From Monosporascus cannonballus (taxonomy: Eukaryota > Ascomycota > Sordariomycetes > Xylariales): a DNA stretch of 64,000 nucleotides. Positions 11,076 through 22,418 of this stretch are shown in pieces. The DNA is taken from contig QJNS01000007.1 in the NCBI GenBank assembly GCA_004154925.1, positions 62,001-126,000 of the forward strand, written 5' to 3'. Position 1 is the stretch's first letter; each line of letters starts with the position of its first letter. Position numbers and translations under genes: made by a program. A model generated the notes under the pieces. It was not told the DNA's origin and did no database searches. It worked only from the letters and a program-made list of their open reading frames with translations.

Positions 11076-12554
11076 TATGGGCCCCTGATATTCGACTTGA
11101 TGGAACGCTATATGGTACGCATCTGGACAGGATTCGACATGGATCACGCCGGGTCGAGATGGGGATGACTATTAGTGCTATTAGTCGGGGAATTGCTGCC
11201 CCTTAGCTGAGAGGTTCCGGGTGGATGCGATTAGTCAGGATGGGATTTGCATCGAGACCGCAGCAGGCATGTTGCAGTAAGTACCAGTGCCTTGCTTCGT
11301 GGGTAGGTACTTTGCGCTAACGGCTTAAGAGTTAGCGCGGGGTCGGCCCCATGCCTACCTAATCCTCGTTGCCGTTAACTGCTCCTCATCATCTTTGCAT
11401 CCTTCTTTTTACAAAGAAGCAATCTCGCCTGTTGAATCCCCTCGAGCATACAATCGACAGAGTTCATCTTGTCGCATCTTGCTTGACAATATCCTAGGCA
11501 GCAAAGAATAATCGTTAGAGTGTCGGCCTTGATCTTATATAAACTGACAGAGTTGAGAGAGCATATTTGAATCACATGTCAAAAGTGAACTGCCCCGAAT
11601 AACTTGAACCCTGCATCCACACCCGATGGAGAATTTTCCAAATACAGTTATTACATAGGTAGCTAGTCTAGGTAAATGTATGACGATATATGGCAACCTT
11701 TCCATTCCATGGCGACCCCGCAATGAGCCTACGTCGCTTCAATATTTCTTAAAGCCGTGTCGCAGCCATGGAATCAAGCCGGCCTCTTTAATAAGGAGTA
11801 AGTAAAGCCCTGCTGGGGCAGAGACGGACCGCCTCGCCTCAGAAACCTCGCGCGTGCGTAGCGTAAAAAGCCACTACGAGCTTAGGTATAAAAAGACCCT
11901 GCTTTAAGAACACAATATTGATCATCCTCCATCGATAGATAAGGTGATATCAATTCCCCCTTGTGGCAGTAGTCGTCTACTTTAGCGTCTGCCTACCTAG
12001 TAAATACAAATAACTAGTAAACAGGGGCGGCCTTGGCTGCCTTGGCCCTTGGTTGGTAACACAGGCCTTGGGCCTTTCCCTAGGTCACGATCGTCTCCAT
12101 GTTGCCCGGACACACACCTTCTCGACAACATTTTCCTGAGGTCTCCTTCTCACCCTCCGTGCTCCTGAGCCCCTCCTCTGTGTTTGTCTGAGCTCTTGAG
12201 GGTTACAGGTGCTCGCGACACACCGTTATTTAGGTATCTCTTCTTGTGCACTCGGTTTTTAGAATACCTAGGAGGAATAGGGCATGCTTTTACCACGAAA
12301 TATGACATTTAGTCAAGGAAGTTACTCGCTTTCAATTCGCTTCGCTTATGATATCATAATTCCGGCCCAACCGACTTCTTCCTGATTTAACCGACCGACC
12401 TGACCAGGTTACGGCTGTTACGGTGCACTAACCGCCTACCTCTCATATCTAAACACGCGCGCAGGTAGCTGTTAGCACTAACAATCACCGCGCCCATAGT
12501 GGACGAGCTGCTCCCGACTCGGGTCCTTCGTAGGACGTCAGCGCCTTCCGCATC
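11076..12554. other. Divergent intergenic region, gpi8 and histidine-phosphatase gene
   Basis: This 1.48-kb region lies between the start codons of two genes reading away from each other, so it should hold both promoters and 5' UTRs. I find no coding signal. Small open stretches at 11375-11575 and 11535-11723 have no motif support. Confidence 0.5.
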
Positions 12555-14755
12555 ATGGGTCGTCCGCCGGCCTACATCTTCGTTGTAAGGTTAGTTCGTC
12601 CCTTGTAGTTGAATGCCTGTCAGAGTCCGTAGCTAACCTGTTGATGACTGCAAATAGGCATGGAAAACGCCTCGATGCTGCCGACAGACAATGGCACCTT
12701 AGCTCGCCCACGCCTTACGACCCGCCCCTAACCTATGGCGGTTGGATGCAGTCTAGAACTGTCGGGGCCAGAATAGCATCCATCCTCCAAGAGCGGGAGG
12801 CAGAAGATGAGGCCGCTTCTCGCAGGGACACTAGCGACACTAGCGACGCGCAGCAGCCCAAGAGAAAGAAGAAGAGGTACAGGATCATTATTCATAGCTC
12901 GCCTTTTCTTCGCTGCGTACAGACCTCCATTGCCATAAGCGCCGGCCTTGCTTCCAACCCGTTCCCGTCACTACCGTCACCTTCGAATAGTATTCCCACG
13001 AAGAGCAAGCATGCTACATCTACCAGCGCCGTCCCTGCATTGTCTTCATCTGCATCCCGCCACATCCCGAAGTCTGTTCTTAGACTTGATTCCTTCCTCG
13101 GAGAATGGCTATCGCCCGACTACTTTGAGCACATTACACCGCCTCCACGGTCCATGCTCATGTTAGCGACAGCCAAGGCCGAACTGCTGCGCCGTGAGAA
13201 CTATAACGACTACCCCCATTTTCACGCACGCCACACCCCCCATACACCCGGACAGCTATGGAGCGCTGGGGCGGGATCCACCCCTAGATTTGGCAGTCCT
13301 CTAGCTTCTTCCTCTATGATTCCCGGTTCGGGCAGAGCATCTGGCCTAGAGAACCTATCGAGGTCGAACGATCTCTTAGCTGCAGATGGTGGCGATGGGC
13401 ACGGAACCCGGAGATCGGAGCAGAGGGAAACTCCTGGGGACTGTTTCCATAATCCCCCCGAAAATCGCATTTACACGTCACCCGTCCCGGCATACGCTAT
13501 CTCTTCGAGCCAGCCCATTCCCCGGGGATACGTTGCTCACGCTCGCGATGCTTGCGTCAACGTCGATTACCAATGGGATTCAACCCGAGATTGCCTAGGC
13601 TGGGGCGACGGTGGAGTCCTGCCCGAGGAGTGGGCGGCGATGCACCAAAGATTCCGGAGAGGCCTGAGGCGGCTGGTTGATTGGTATACCACTGCCGAGA
13701 ATCCCGGAGAGATGGTAACCAAATTTGCGACAAATACCCGCACTCATAAGCCTCACCTGGAAGCTGCTGGCCGTGAAGTGTCTGCCGATGAATATCCTGA
13801 GGATGTGGGGATAGAGAACGTCGTTATTCTTGTGTCTCACGGCGCGGGATGCAATGCTCTTGTTGGCGCCATCACGCAACAGCCCGTTCTTGCTGATGTC
13901 GGCATGTCTTCTCTCACTATGGCCCAGAGGCGGCCGGAATTCGACGACTATACCAACTCGAGCAGTGACAGGCCCGTCTCGTCGCTGGACGAAGGTCTGC
14001 TTAAAACGAGGGCTTCGCCAGCAGATATGTTTGAACTAAAATTATTCGCCAACACCGACCACCTGCTCACTCCCACGCCCACGACGGCGAGCAGATCCTC
14101 CTCCCTCTCTGGCGCTAATGGTAGTCCAGGCGGCTTGTTTAGCGGTTCTTATTCGTCGGCTCTGAGGGATATCAATTTCGGCGATTCCTACGTGACATCT
14201 CCCGGGGGCAGTCGGAGCAATTCGCTGAACGCTTCGCTGGGGAGTATTCGGAGGGGGCCACACAGCGCGGCGCCCGCGATAGGGCCGGCGAATTATACCA
14301 GGTCCAGCATCGGCGGCGTGACGGTAGGAAGCGGCGCCACCAACCTTCTGGGACACCGGCCCGGGCCGGAGCGGTCGGGTTCCCTGGGTCTCTGGCAACC
14401 GAGACAAAACGACGGACCCGAAAACAAGAAGCCAGAGACGCCTATGTTGTTGGACTTCAGCCACGAGAAGGAGACGGAAAAGAAACCGGAGACTACCGGG
14501 GAGGCAGAGCGTGATCCGCTAGGGAAAAACGACGCCAGGCCCGCGACTTCTCCGCAAAAGGCGGAAGAGGAAAAAGAAGAACAGCACGATGCGAAGAGCG
14601 AAGAGTGTGATACATTTGACCGGACCCCAGTCACGCATCTCTGGGCGGGGACGGGCAATGGAAGTCTTTGGGGTGCGCCGAGACCTCCTGGTGAGGCCGA
14701 GAGGTCGCGGGATTTCAGCTCTATGAAGAGGCGATGGACGATCAATGAGCGGTAG
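12555..14755 (+). CDS. Histidine phosphatase superfamily (phosphoglycerate mutase-like) protein
   Basis: This is a two-exon gene: 12555-12589 and 12658-14755 (2,133 nt, 710 aa). The 68-nt intron (GTTAGT donor, GCTAAC branch, ATAG acceptor) falls inside the arginine of the catalytic RHG motif, so the single-exon frame beginning at 12641 misses the true N-terminus. The spliced start gives MGRPPAYIFVVRHGKR with the phosphohistidine at residue 13. The second histidine motif (VSHGAGC) has His406. Between them are long low-complexity inserts. After about residue 450 the protein is Ser/Gly-rich, then Glu/Lys-rich, and probably disordered. Such long fungal members are mostly uncharacterised; phosphatase activity on an unknown substrate is an inference from the motifs. 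The gene converges on dph5 with a 275-bp gap. Confidence 0.88.
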
Positions 14756-15030
14756 AATGCCTCTTGTTACTATACTAACCCACCACTTTGGCTATTTTTT
14801 TCTTGGAGGAGACGAACTCTACTCTATGCGAGCATCAAGGTAGGATGTATATGCGGCCGGGTTGTTCGGCATCTGGTCTGAATGACGAATAAGCAGCATT
14901 CGCGAAGCGGGCATAAGCGTATCGGGAGGAAGCTGTTTACAAAAAAGCATGAATAGGGATTATGCATTTCTCTCTACCAAACACATGTCTTGAGTGTTCT
15001 GATATCTGCTCCTATCATGAGATTTTACAT

Positions 15031-16073
15031 TCACTGCTTACCGTAGTCACTATTCCAGATCCTGTCCCATAGCTCCTTGTCGACGGCGAACTCCCTCGTG
15101 TAATCCCTCTCCAGCTCGTGCGCCCGTCTACCCAGCAGCACGAGGCTGTGCAGCGGAGGGCCCAGCGCGTCGTCGGCGTCGCAAAGCTGCCTCAACGTCC
15201 CCGCGACGAACTTCTCCGTCTTCCCCCCGACCCTCGCGGCGCCGACGGCCAGGCTATCGGGGCCGTAGACGCCCTCCCCGCGCTCCTCCTCAACCTCGAG
15301 CATTTGCCGCGCGCACTGGCCGACCGTCATGTACCGCGGGGGCTCGTAGACGCGGCGGCCGCGCGCCATGTTCTCGAGGCTCTGCTCCTTGACCTTGATG
15401 TCGAGCAGCACGAGCGTGTGCAGCCCGACGCCGCGGTTCTCCCTGACGCGGTCGTAGAACGACGACGGCCGCCAGTTCTCGAGGAAGAACACCATCGACA
15501 CCGTCTGCCCGAAGTTGTACAGCTGCAGCCCCGTCGCGCCGATCCCCGACAGGATCGACGCGTTGGGCACCGTCCGCACGGGGATCGAGAGCTCGCGCGC
15601 GCGAAGGACCAGGTCGGTGTGCGTCGTCGCGCTGGAGGGCACGGGGTGTCAGTGAGCAGGCGCTTAGGGGTATGGAAACGCTGGGGTTGTGGTAGGGATT
15701 GAGGCGCCGAAAGGGAGTCATACCCGAACGGATCACCGACGACGAGGAAGGCGACGTCCTCCGTCTGCGCGTCGCGGAGGATCTCGTCGCTGTTGGACTC
15801 GACCATTTCCCGGTCGGCGACTACGATGGATCGGCCATAGTAGCTCTCCTACTACTGTCGTTAGCCGTTAGCTGCTGGCTTACGTAGTGGCGCGGCCGGG
15901 AAGAGGAGAAGACTCGGGATGGGTTGGCCGCAATATACCAAGACTGATTGGTCGACTAGCAGGATGCTCGTGTACGCCTCGAGATAGACCCTGGAAGCCT
16001 TCTTGACGATCTCGAGGCCCTTGACGGTGATATCCGTCTCGTCTGAGAGTCCGAGCCCGACGAGGTAGAGCAT
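15031..16073 (-). CDS. dph5: Diphthine synthase (diphthamide methyltransferase) Dph5
   Basis: Dph5 is the SAM-dependent methyltransferase of diphthamide synthesis, acting on the modified histidine of elongation factor 2 in the cytosol. Exons: 15939-16073, 15724-15848 and 15031-15631 (861 nt, 286 aa). Introns are 90 nt (GTATAT donor) and 92 nt (GTATGA donor). The junctions rebuild family blocks: the N-terminal [16 protein letters not shown], then [17 protein letters not shown] after intron 1, and GDPFGATTHTDL across intron 2. Length fits the family (about 285 aa). It shares a 430-bp divergent promoter with snu23, suggesting possible co-expression of a translation and a splicing gene (inference). 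Confidence 0.95.
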
Positions 16074-16503
16074 TGTTGCGGTTCCTGGCGTCTAATACAA
16101 CAAAGTCTTAAGGGGTTTTCCTTGGGTAGGTCAGGATGGGCACATAATGAGGATGGATTGATTGCCGGTGGTCAAGTTATCGTGAAATTTAATTTGGCGG
16201 GGTAGATAATCAAGAGATGCAACTCGTTCGCCTACGTGCATAAATGGCGGGGTAGCTTCAATTGAAGATAACCGATAAGCGAAGGGACCCATGGGAGCGC
16301 GATTCCCTAGCTTTATCTAATCGCAAGCTGGAACTTAGCCAAGACAAACGGTAGCAAACACCGACATCAATCTCGCCCCTATATCGTCACAGTCGCAGTA
16401 ACACATCTCGCGGAAGCCCACACATAGATACCAGGGCATCGAGGGAGACGAGAGAGAGCTAGGTCATCGAGGCACCGACTTACAAGAAAGAAAAAGCACC
16501 GCC
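16074..16503. promoter_or_regulatory. Divergent promoter region of dph5 and snu23
   Basis: These 430 bp separate the two start codons and must hold both promoters. I see no strong TATA box or clear palindromic operator. The segment is moderately AT-rich, with an A-rich run just before the snu23 start. Confidence 0.55.
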
Positions 16504-17220
16504 ATGATGTCTAAAGACAAGGGTTCCGCGTACGGCACGCCCGCCACCGACACGTCGTTCCGCAAGACATGGGACCTCGACGAGTACGCCGAGAAGGCGC
16601 GGGTGCGGGAGGCGGAGCGCAAGGAGGAGGCCAAGGCGCGGTACGAGGCGAAGCTGGCGGGCAAGAAGTACTACAAGCCGCTGACGGGCGAGGAGTCGAT
16701 GACGCGGGCGCGGCGCGAGGTGCTCGACCTCGAGGCCAGCGTGGGCAAGACGACGCTGGTGCCGGCGGGCGCGGGCACGGGCAAGCGCGGGCGCGGCGCC
16801 GGCTTCTACTGCGCCGCCTGCGACCTCACCTTCAAGGACAACCTGCAGTGGGTCGAGCACGCCAACTCGATGCAGCACCTGCGCAACATCGGCGAGACGG
16901 GCGAGGTGCGCAAGGCCACCGCCGAGGAGGTCCACGCCCGCATCGAGGAGGTCTGGGAGCGCCTGCAGGAGCGCCGCAAGGCCGACGCCACCACCCTCGC
17001 CGAGCGCCTCGAGGTCCGCAGGGAGGAGGAGGAGGGGGAGAGGGAGGCCCGCCGGCTCAGGAGGCTCGAGGACGCCCAGAGGAGGAAGAGGGAGAAGGAG
17101 GACGCCGAGAAGGTCAAGGTCGAGTACGGCGAGGACGTGCGGGTCGAGGGCGAGCACGACGAGGATGATATGATGGCCGCCATGGGGATAACGGGGTTCG
17201 GGACTTCGAAGAAGAGATAG
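16504..17220 (+). CDS. snu23: U4/U6.U5 tri-snRNP zinc-finger protein Snu23 (ZMAT2)
   Basis: Snu23 is a component of the spliceosomal tri-snRNP/B complex. This is an intronless gene of 238 aa. The matrin-type C2H2 finger is complete: C103, C106, H119 and H125 (C-x2-C-x12-H-x5-H) within FYCAACDLTF and the following helix. The N-terminus shows the family block FRKTWDLDEYAEKA and KKYYKPL. The C-terminal third is a long Arg/Glu/Lys helix, probably coiled coil, ending GITGFGTSKKR, which matches the family tail. The first two codons are both Met; either could start. Third positions are almost entirely G/C, which produces long open shadow frames on both strands. Confidence 0.95.
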   Translation: MMSKDKGSAYGTPATDTSFRKTWDLDEYAEKARVREAERKEEAKARYEAKLAGKKYYKPLTGEESMTRARREVLDLEASVGKTTLVPAGAGTGKRGRGAGFYCAACDLTFKDNLQWVEHANSMQHLRNIGETGEVRKATAEEVHARIEEVWERLQERRKADATTLAERLEVRREEEEGEREARRLRRLEDAQRRKREKEDAEKVKVEYGEDVRVEGEHDEDDMMAAMGITGFGTSKKR

Positions 17221-18379
17221 GGGGTGTTGTCCGTACGGGGGCGGCAACCGGGGGGGGGGGGCGTTAACAAGCATATCTACGGCGTTTGGGAGTAAGCATC
17301 GACAACTTCGGCGTTTTGATCGGGTTTGGGTGTACGATCCGGAAGATACCACGTATATCTGAATGGGTTCATTTTCGGACCAGCACCAATACGACGCGTG
17401 ATAATGGATATCTAATTATCTACGGTTCACAGCAAAGCTGACATCATAGTGAATAGTTTAGTATAAGCCGATACATGCAAGTTGCGACGTGATCCCGTCT
17501 CGTGGGGGCAAACCTGATTCGCAGTTCTTCGCCTAAGCGGATTCAGGGGCGAGATAGGCAGGGCTTCTTCCGGTAGATATTGTGCCCCAACGCGAACAAC
17601 AGGGAATCGCAAACAGCGCTTGCCCAACGACAGGTGGGATCATGGCTGAAGCGTTCAGGGCTTTAATTTCAATATAATGCGGTGCTCGGGCGGGTCGCCC
17701 AATCTGGTTCAAATGTTCATATATCCGTCCTGGACAAATTATTCACTACCTAAATAGGCGCTGACTTGAAGTAGCTGGGCTCCCTTCCCTGTTATGGCGA
17801 TTCCGTGGGTACATAAGAATGGAACATATCTGGAGGTGCCCGATTGTATAAGACTCCTCGGTCGACCCGAGCAGTCTCGGAATGTCCCGAATGCTATAAA
17901 CTTTTGAGAAGAAAACCCCCCGGAGACGCTTATATCGCCCACTCACCGATAAGCTAAGGTTCGCGTGAGGCATTGCGGCATACTCAAACTTCAAGCCCAC
18001 CTGGGGGCAGCGGTAGACCCTATAAGTGCATATTCGCAACAGCAAATTGCCACACGCGAAGCGCCCTACAAAAGATCATTCTAGCCCGATAAGCCGCCAG
18101 TACTGTCTTGTACCTCTGATAAGGGCCCCGCAATGCGCCATCGCATATAAACCCACCAACCAACGAGGCGACTTAGTCTGAACTCGACACCAAGTGCGGC
18201 CCAGGTCCCGACGTGTTGGGGGAGGACAACACAGCAGCAGCGGGCGCGGCGGATGGTCTTGGCTACTTGCACGGCGTCCCTACCTGCCCTAAGTTGCATC
18301 ACACCTAGAAGACGACCGTCACACGAGAGACACTCGCCCGCTATTATAGACTCTAACGGGGTTTCACATTATACCTAAA
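17221..18379. other. Intergenic region with 12-G run
   Basis: This is the 3' side of snu23 and the upstream region of the E2 gene. It contains a run of twelve G at 17250-17261 and no supported coding region. Open stretches at 17427-17627 and 17746-18045 have no motifs. Confidence 0.5.
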
Positions 18380-19062
18380 ATGTCATCGGCTACGGCATCG
18401 TCGTCCCAGACGACCGGCGCCGCCCGGTTACTGCAGAGACAGCTGAAGGAGATGCGGGCGGCTAAGGACCTGCCGGGGATCTCCGTCGGGCTCATCAACG
18501 ACGAAAACGTGTTCGAGTGGGAGGTGATATTGATGATCAACGACGACTGCAAGTACTATGGAGGTATGCCTCTCTCTCTCTCTCTCCCGTCCTGGTCCTT
18601 CCGACGGGCTCTCTCCTCCTTGCTCTACCAGCCAGGTGCCCGATCGAGGCGAGGGAATCCGAAGACTGACACGCGTATCCCGCACCACGACGAACAGGCG
18701 CCTACTTCCGCGCGCACCTCCTCTTCCCGCCGACGTACCCGATGCTGCCGCCCAAGATGGTGTTCCAGGAGCCCGTGCCGTTCCACCCCAACGTGTACCC
18801 GTCGGGCGAGCTGTGCATCTCGATCCTGCACCGGCCCGGGCGCGACGAGCACGGGTACGAGCACGAGTCGGAGCGCTGGAGCCCCGTCCAGACCCCCGAG
18901 ACCATCCTGCTCAGCGTCATCAGCCTCTTCGGCGACCCCAACGACGAGAGCCCCGCCAACCTCGACGCCGCCAAGCTGCTGCGCGCCGAGCGCGAGACCG
19001 GCGACCGCGAGTTCCGCAGGCGGTGTCGCAGGTGCGTCAGGGAGAGCCTGGGCGAGGACTGA
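18380..19062 (+). CDS. Ubiquitin-conjugating enzyme E2, UBE2G/Ubc7 class
   Basis: This E2 carries ubiquitin as a thioester; the UBE2G/Ubc7 class serves ER-associated degradation and related pathways. Exons are 18380-18563 and 18698-19062 (549 nt, 182 aa). The 134-nt intron (GTATGC donor, ACAG acceptor) contains a TC repeat near 18571-18586. Visible features are the HPN motif (91-93), the catalytic Cys101 in GELCISILH, and the 13-residue acidic insertion after the cysteine (RPGRDEHGYEHESE) that marks this class. WSPVQTPETILLSVISL and DESPANLDAAK follow as usual. The C-terminus is Arg-rich without a membrane anchor, as in Ubc7, which is tethered by a partner. Whether it is the Ubc7 (UBE2G2) or Ubc15 (UBE2G1) orthologue I cannot settle. 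It converges on alg1. Confidence 0.92.
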
Positions 19063-19364
19063 AGAACGTGGAAGGAAGTGCCACCGTGCTGGGAGGCTTC
19101 TTACGTAGGCGGGGCTCGGTGAAGGCCGGGGTGGCAGAGTTCCGAGCAAGGGAATATGCTGAGCGGGCAAGGATGAAGTAAGTGGTCTGGGAAGGGATTA
19201 CTGATGGCTGACAAGATGGACGGATGGATAGCGAGGTTTCTGCGCATACATAGGTACTCTTTCGGCACGCATGGGTATAGGCGTTTCCGGCCCGGCATGG
19301 CATTCCCTCTATAGCATCGCAATTCATGAATTCGCATTTCTGTAACTCGACCTCCGCTCGTAAA
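19063..19364. other. Convergent 3' spacer between the E2 gene and alg1
   Basis: This 302-bp spacer separates two stop codons facing each other, so it holds both polyadenylation regions. The two 3' UTRs probably overlap. No gene is seen. Confidence 0.5.
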
Positions 19365-20849
19365 TTAGTCGATGACCCCGAACACACGGCCGAGCACTCT
19401 GTCCCACTCCTCGTCCCAGCGCAAGCTGCCTTCTTTCCTAGCCCCGTTGCGCAACGCCCGCAGCTCTGCCGCCCCCTTGTCGCTGAACAGCCTCGCCAGG
19501 ATACCCGCTAGCTCGTCCGAGGTCTCGAACCCACACCCGTTCTCTCCCTCCTTGACTAGCTCGCCAAAGCTCTCGTACTTGGAGTATGCGGCAACGGGGA
19601 GTCCCGCTCCGAACATGTCGACCACCTTCATCGGCAGGTCGACGCCCGAGCTCGACATGTGCAGACAAATGCCCAGATCCGCGCAGCCGAGCAGCGTGGC
19701 GTAGTCCTCCATGTTGAGCCACGCCGTGAAGATGCGCACGTTCGGCAGCTTCCCCGAGTCCCGCAGCTCCCGCATCCTTTCCTCGTAGTACGTCTTCTGG
19801 GGGCCACGGCCCGTGATGATGGCGGCGAGGGGCCGCGCCGACGAGTCCCGGGCGTACGCGACTAGCGCGTCTAGAAGCAGTCCGAAGTCCTCGTCAGGGG
19901 TCCAGGACGTGCTGCTAACTACCAACCGCGTCTGGCCGGCGATGATGTCCGCGGCGAGGTTCCCGGTCTCCGGGAGCTTCCCGAGGAAGTCCCGCCGGTC
20001 TGCGAGCGAGCTCAGGGGTTGGAAGATGGAGGCCGGGCGGTCGTGCAGCGTCAGGATCGGCGTCTTGATACTATAGGGCTCCTCCTTGAGCTGCCGCGCC
20101 ATTGCATGCGTCACCGTGATGTTGGCGGTCGGCGCCGCCTGCCCCAGCACGATCTCGTACGCCCGCGAGATCTCGACGAAGGGGTGCGAGCGCCCCTTGG
20201 TCCCGGCCAAGATCGTCCAGCCATAGTTGTGCCAGTCGATCATGAGGTGGGTGTTCCGAAGCACCGACACTACAGGCGCAATTGCCAGGGTCGGGATTGA
20301 TGGGGGGTTCTGTGGGTCATATTAATAATTTTTTAACTGTAGTCGTCGTCGCAAATCGTACCTGTACAAGGAGCCATCGTGCAGGCTTGGTTTGGTAGCC
20401 GAGGACCCAAATAAGAGTCCACAGCTGCCAAAGCACTTTCAATGGCCCCGCAATGAGGAAAGGAAATGACTTCGACCTCAACAATTTCGGCGGAGGTGTC
20501 AGGGGGCGGATCTTCACACGGGGATTCGTGAGCAGATCTGGATGAGGCGGAGACTCTGGGGGGGGGAGAAGTTAACATGTGCACGCCTTTAGAAATATAG
20601 CTGGAGCACCCGCATACCGTGGTAACCGATCAAGTCCACACTGCCACCGTGTCTCGCAATGCTCAGGGCATGGTATTGCATCCGCGGGCTTCGACCAATG
20701 TCCCCTAGGACTAAGACCTGCACCGCGACCGACTCCTTCGATGCGGGCGAGTGCTTGACGTAGCGGGAGGGGAGGAGAGCCACTGCCACCAACAACCCCA
20801 CCAAAAGACCACAAAGAGTTGCCCATAGGAATATAGTGAGTAGAGCCAT
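19365..20849 (-). CDS. alg1: Chitobiosyldiphosphodolichol beta-mannosyltransferase Alg1
   Basis: Alg1 adds the first mannose (from GDP-Man) to the dolichol-linked chitobiose core of N-glycans on the cytosolic face of the ER. Exons: 20618-20849, 20362-20555 and 19365-20309 (1,371 nt, 456 aa). Introns are 62 nt (GTATGC donor) and 52 nt (GTACGA donor). An N-terminal membrane anchor lies at residues 3-27. The family blocks are [18 protein letters not shown], then [19 protein letters not shown] and [12 protein letters not shown] across intron 2, followed by [12 protein letters not shown]. The donor-binding C-terminal domain has the block [19 protein letters not shown] with the conserved glutamate EGENGCGF. 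Length equals fungal Alg1. Confidence 0.95.
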
Positions 20850-22418
20850 TTCTTTTTTGGCGCCTCGGCGGAATCTGGTCTGTGATGCTGATCGGTGGTG
20901 GGTTGAGATACGGCCGACGAAGATGAATCGCCATGCGGCTCAGACCGCTTCCCTGTGCACCTTCCTTTTGCACGTGGCTCTCTCCGGCGACCCAGCTCCA
21001 GGTCAGCGATGCATTGGCATTGGGGCCGTGCTCATAATAACAAGAACGGGTTTAACTATGAAATCGGGTAAAGGATTTGGGCTTTTTTTATACTAAGAAT
21101 ATGTCATGACCCTTGAGGATGCCAAATGGTATTAATTCAAGTAGGTGTATATACGTTTTTAAGAATATGACAAAAGGTGTAACGCTCATAACCGTACGGG
21201 ATTGGAGTAACGGTTATCGCAGTATGCGGCATCCATACCCAATATACATTTCAAGGAACACCAATACTCTTTGAACGCGGACATACTGACACATATAAGC
21301 GCTAAAGGTCTGGAGGGTTGTTGCCTCAACTATCTCGCTACTTTGAGCTTGTAGAATTACTTGATTAGTATTTAAGGAGAGGTTTTCACCAGTCCACGTA
21401 TTCAGCCTTACGATATCCATGCAAAATAGTCCGATGTCTACCTGCACAAGCTCTAGGTTCAATAACATAACAAATATGCCACACCAACTCATCTTTAAGC
21501 ATAATCAAGATCTGACGTCGTACGTGGCTAACTGACTTGGGCACAAAGATGAAACATCGTAGGGAAATAAGCATACCTGCCTTATGCAGTGCTTACGATG
21601 GGTAATCTTATCGTTCAACGCATCATAGCTGTGGGGAATGGGGGACCTGCAGCAGCGCTGATGATACTGGGGTCTTGGGACGATACCCCTGGTCGGCGAA
21701 TCAATTGATGGAATCAGGGCCCAGCTCCCCTTCTGGAGGAGGGGGGTTTTTTTTGGACCCAAATCTATTAGCGGGCCTTATTTGGTAGGTGGCAGGGGTA
21801 GTTGGCGGTGGAGAGTGCTAACGACAGCGGGCTGAGCGGGTTATTGATCATTGATTGGGAGGAGGAGCGATACGGCTACAGCAACTCACACAGTCTGCTG
21901 CCCACTGAGCCTGATGCGGAAAGAGAGAGACATACAGAGAGGGAGAGAGACAAGCGAAACCGCATTCGTCCACTTCAAACCGCCGTCCTGCCTTATCTCA
22001 ACTCGCCTTCGCCTTCCAAGACCTCCCGTCTCGATTCTCGACATCCTCCACTCTCGTCTCTTTTGTCCATTTGTCTCATTCTTTGATTGTTTACAGATTG
22101 AACTACCCGGGCCTCCATCCAATCGTTATACGGCCTCCGTTGTCGGGTCTTTTGGAGTTGCAGAAGGATACAACAAAAACAAACCCCCGTATCCTTCGTT
22201 TTCTTGTTCCTCCTGAGGCGACGCCGGCGGGAATCAAGAGGTACCGCAGGGTTGCCGTGTACAACGCCCTGTCGAATTTTTCATAACCCAGAATTCAAAT
22301 GCGATAAGACGCGAGATAACGGGGTCCCGACAGACTCCGAGGCAGTAATCGATCGGGTTTATTTGGCATAATAGGAGGTTGTCGAGTTCGAGAATCTCAT
22401 CATCATCAGGAGGGAAAG
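20850..22418. other. Divergent intergenic region, alg1 and zinc transporter
   Basis: This is 1.57 kb between two divergent start codons. The right part (about 21,980-22,090) is pyrimidine-rich, as expected for the promoter or 5' UTR of a highly expressed fungal gene. A GA-rich tract lies at about 21,917-21,952. Open stretches at 21214-21492 and 21802-22086 lack motif support, and I do not call them genes. Confidence 0.5.

Noticed and set aside
12641..12657. ATG at 12641 as the start of the histidine phosphatase
   Set aside because: It lies in the intron; the spliced exon at 12555-12589 supplies the conserved strand and the Arg of RHG.
15118..15702. Long open frames on the strand opposite dph5, and similar ones opposite snu23, alg1 and the carrier gene
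   Set aside because: These are shadows caused by high G/C at third codon positions of the real genes; their translations are low-complexity Arg/Ala/Pro/Leu.
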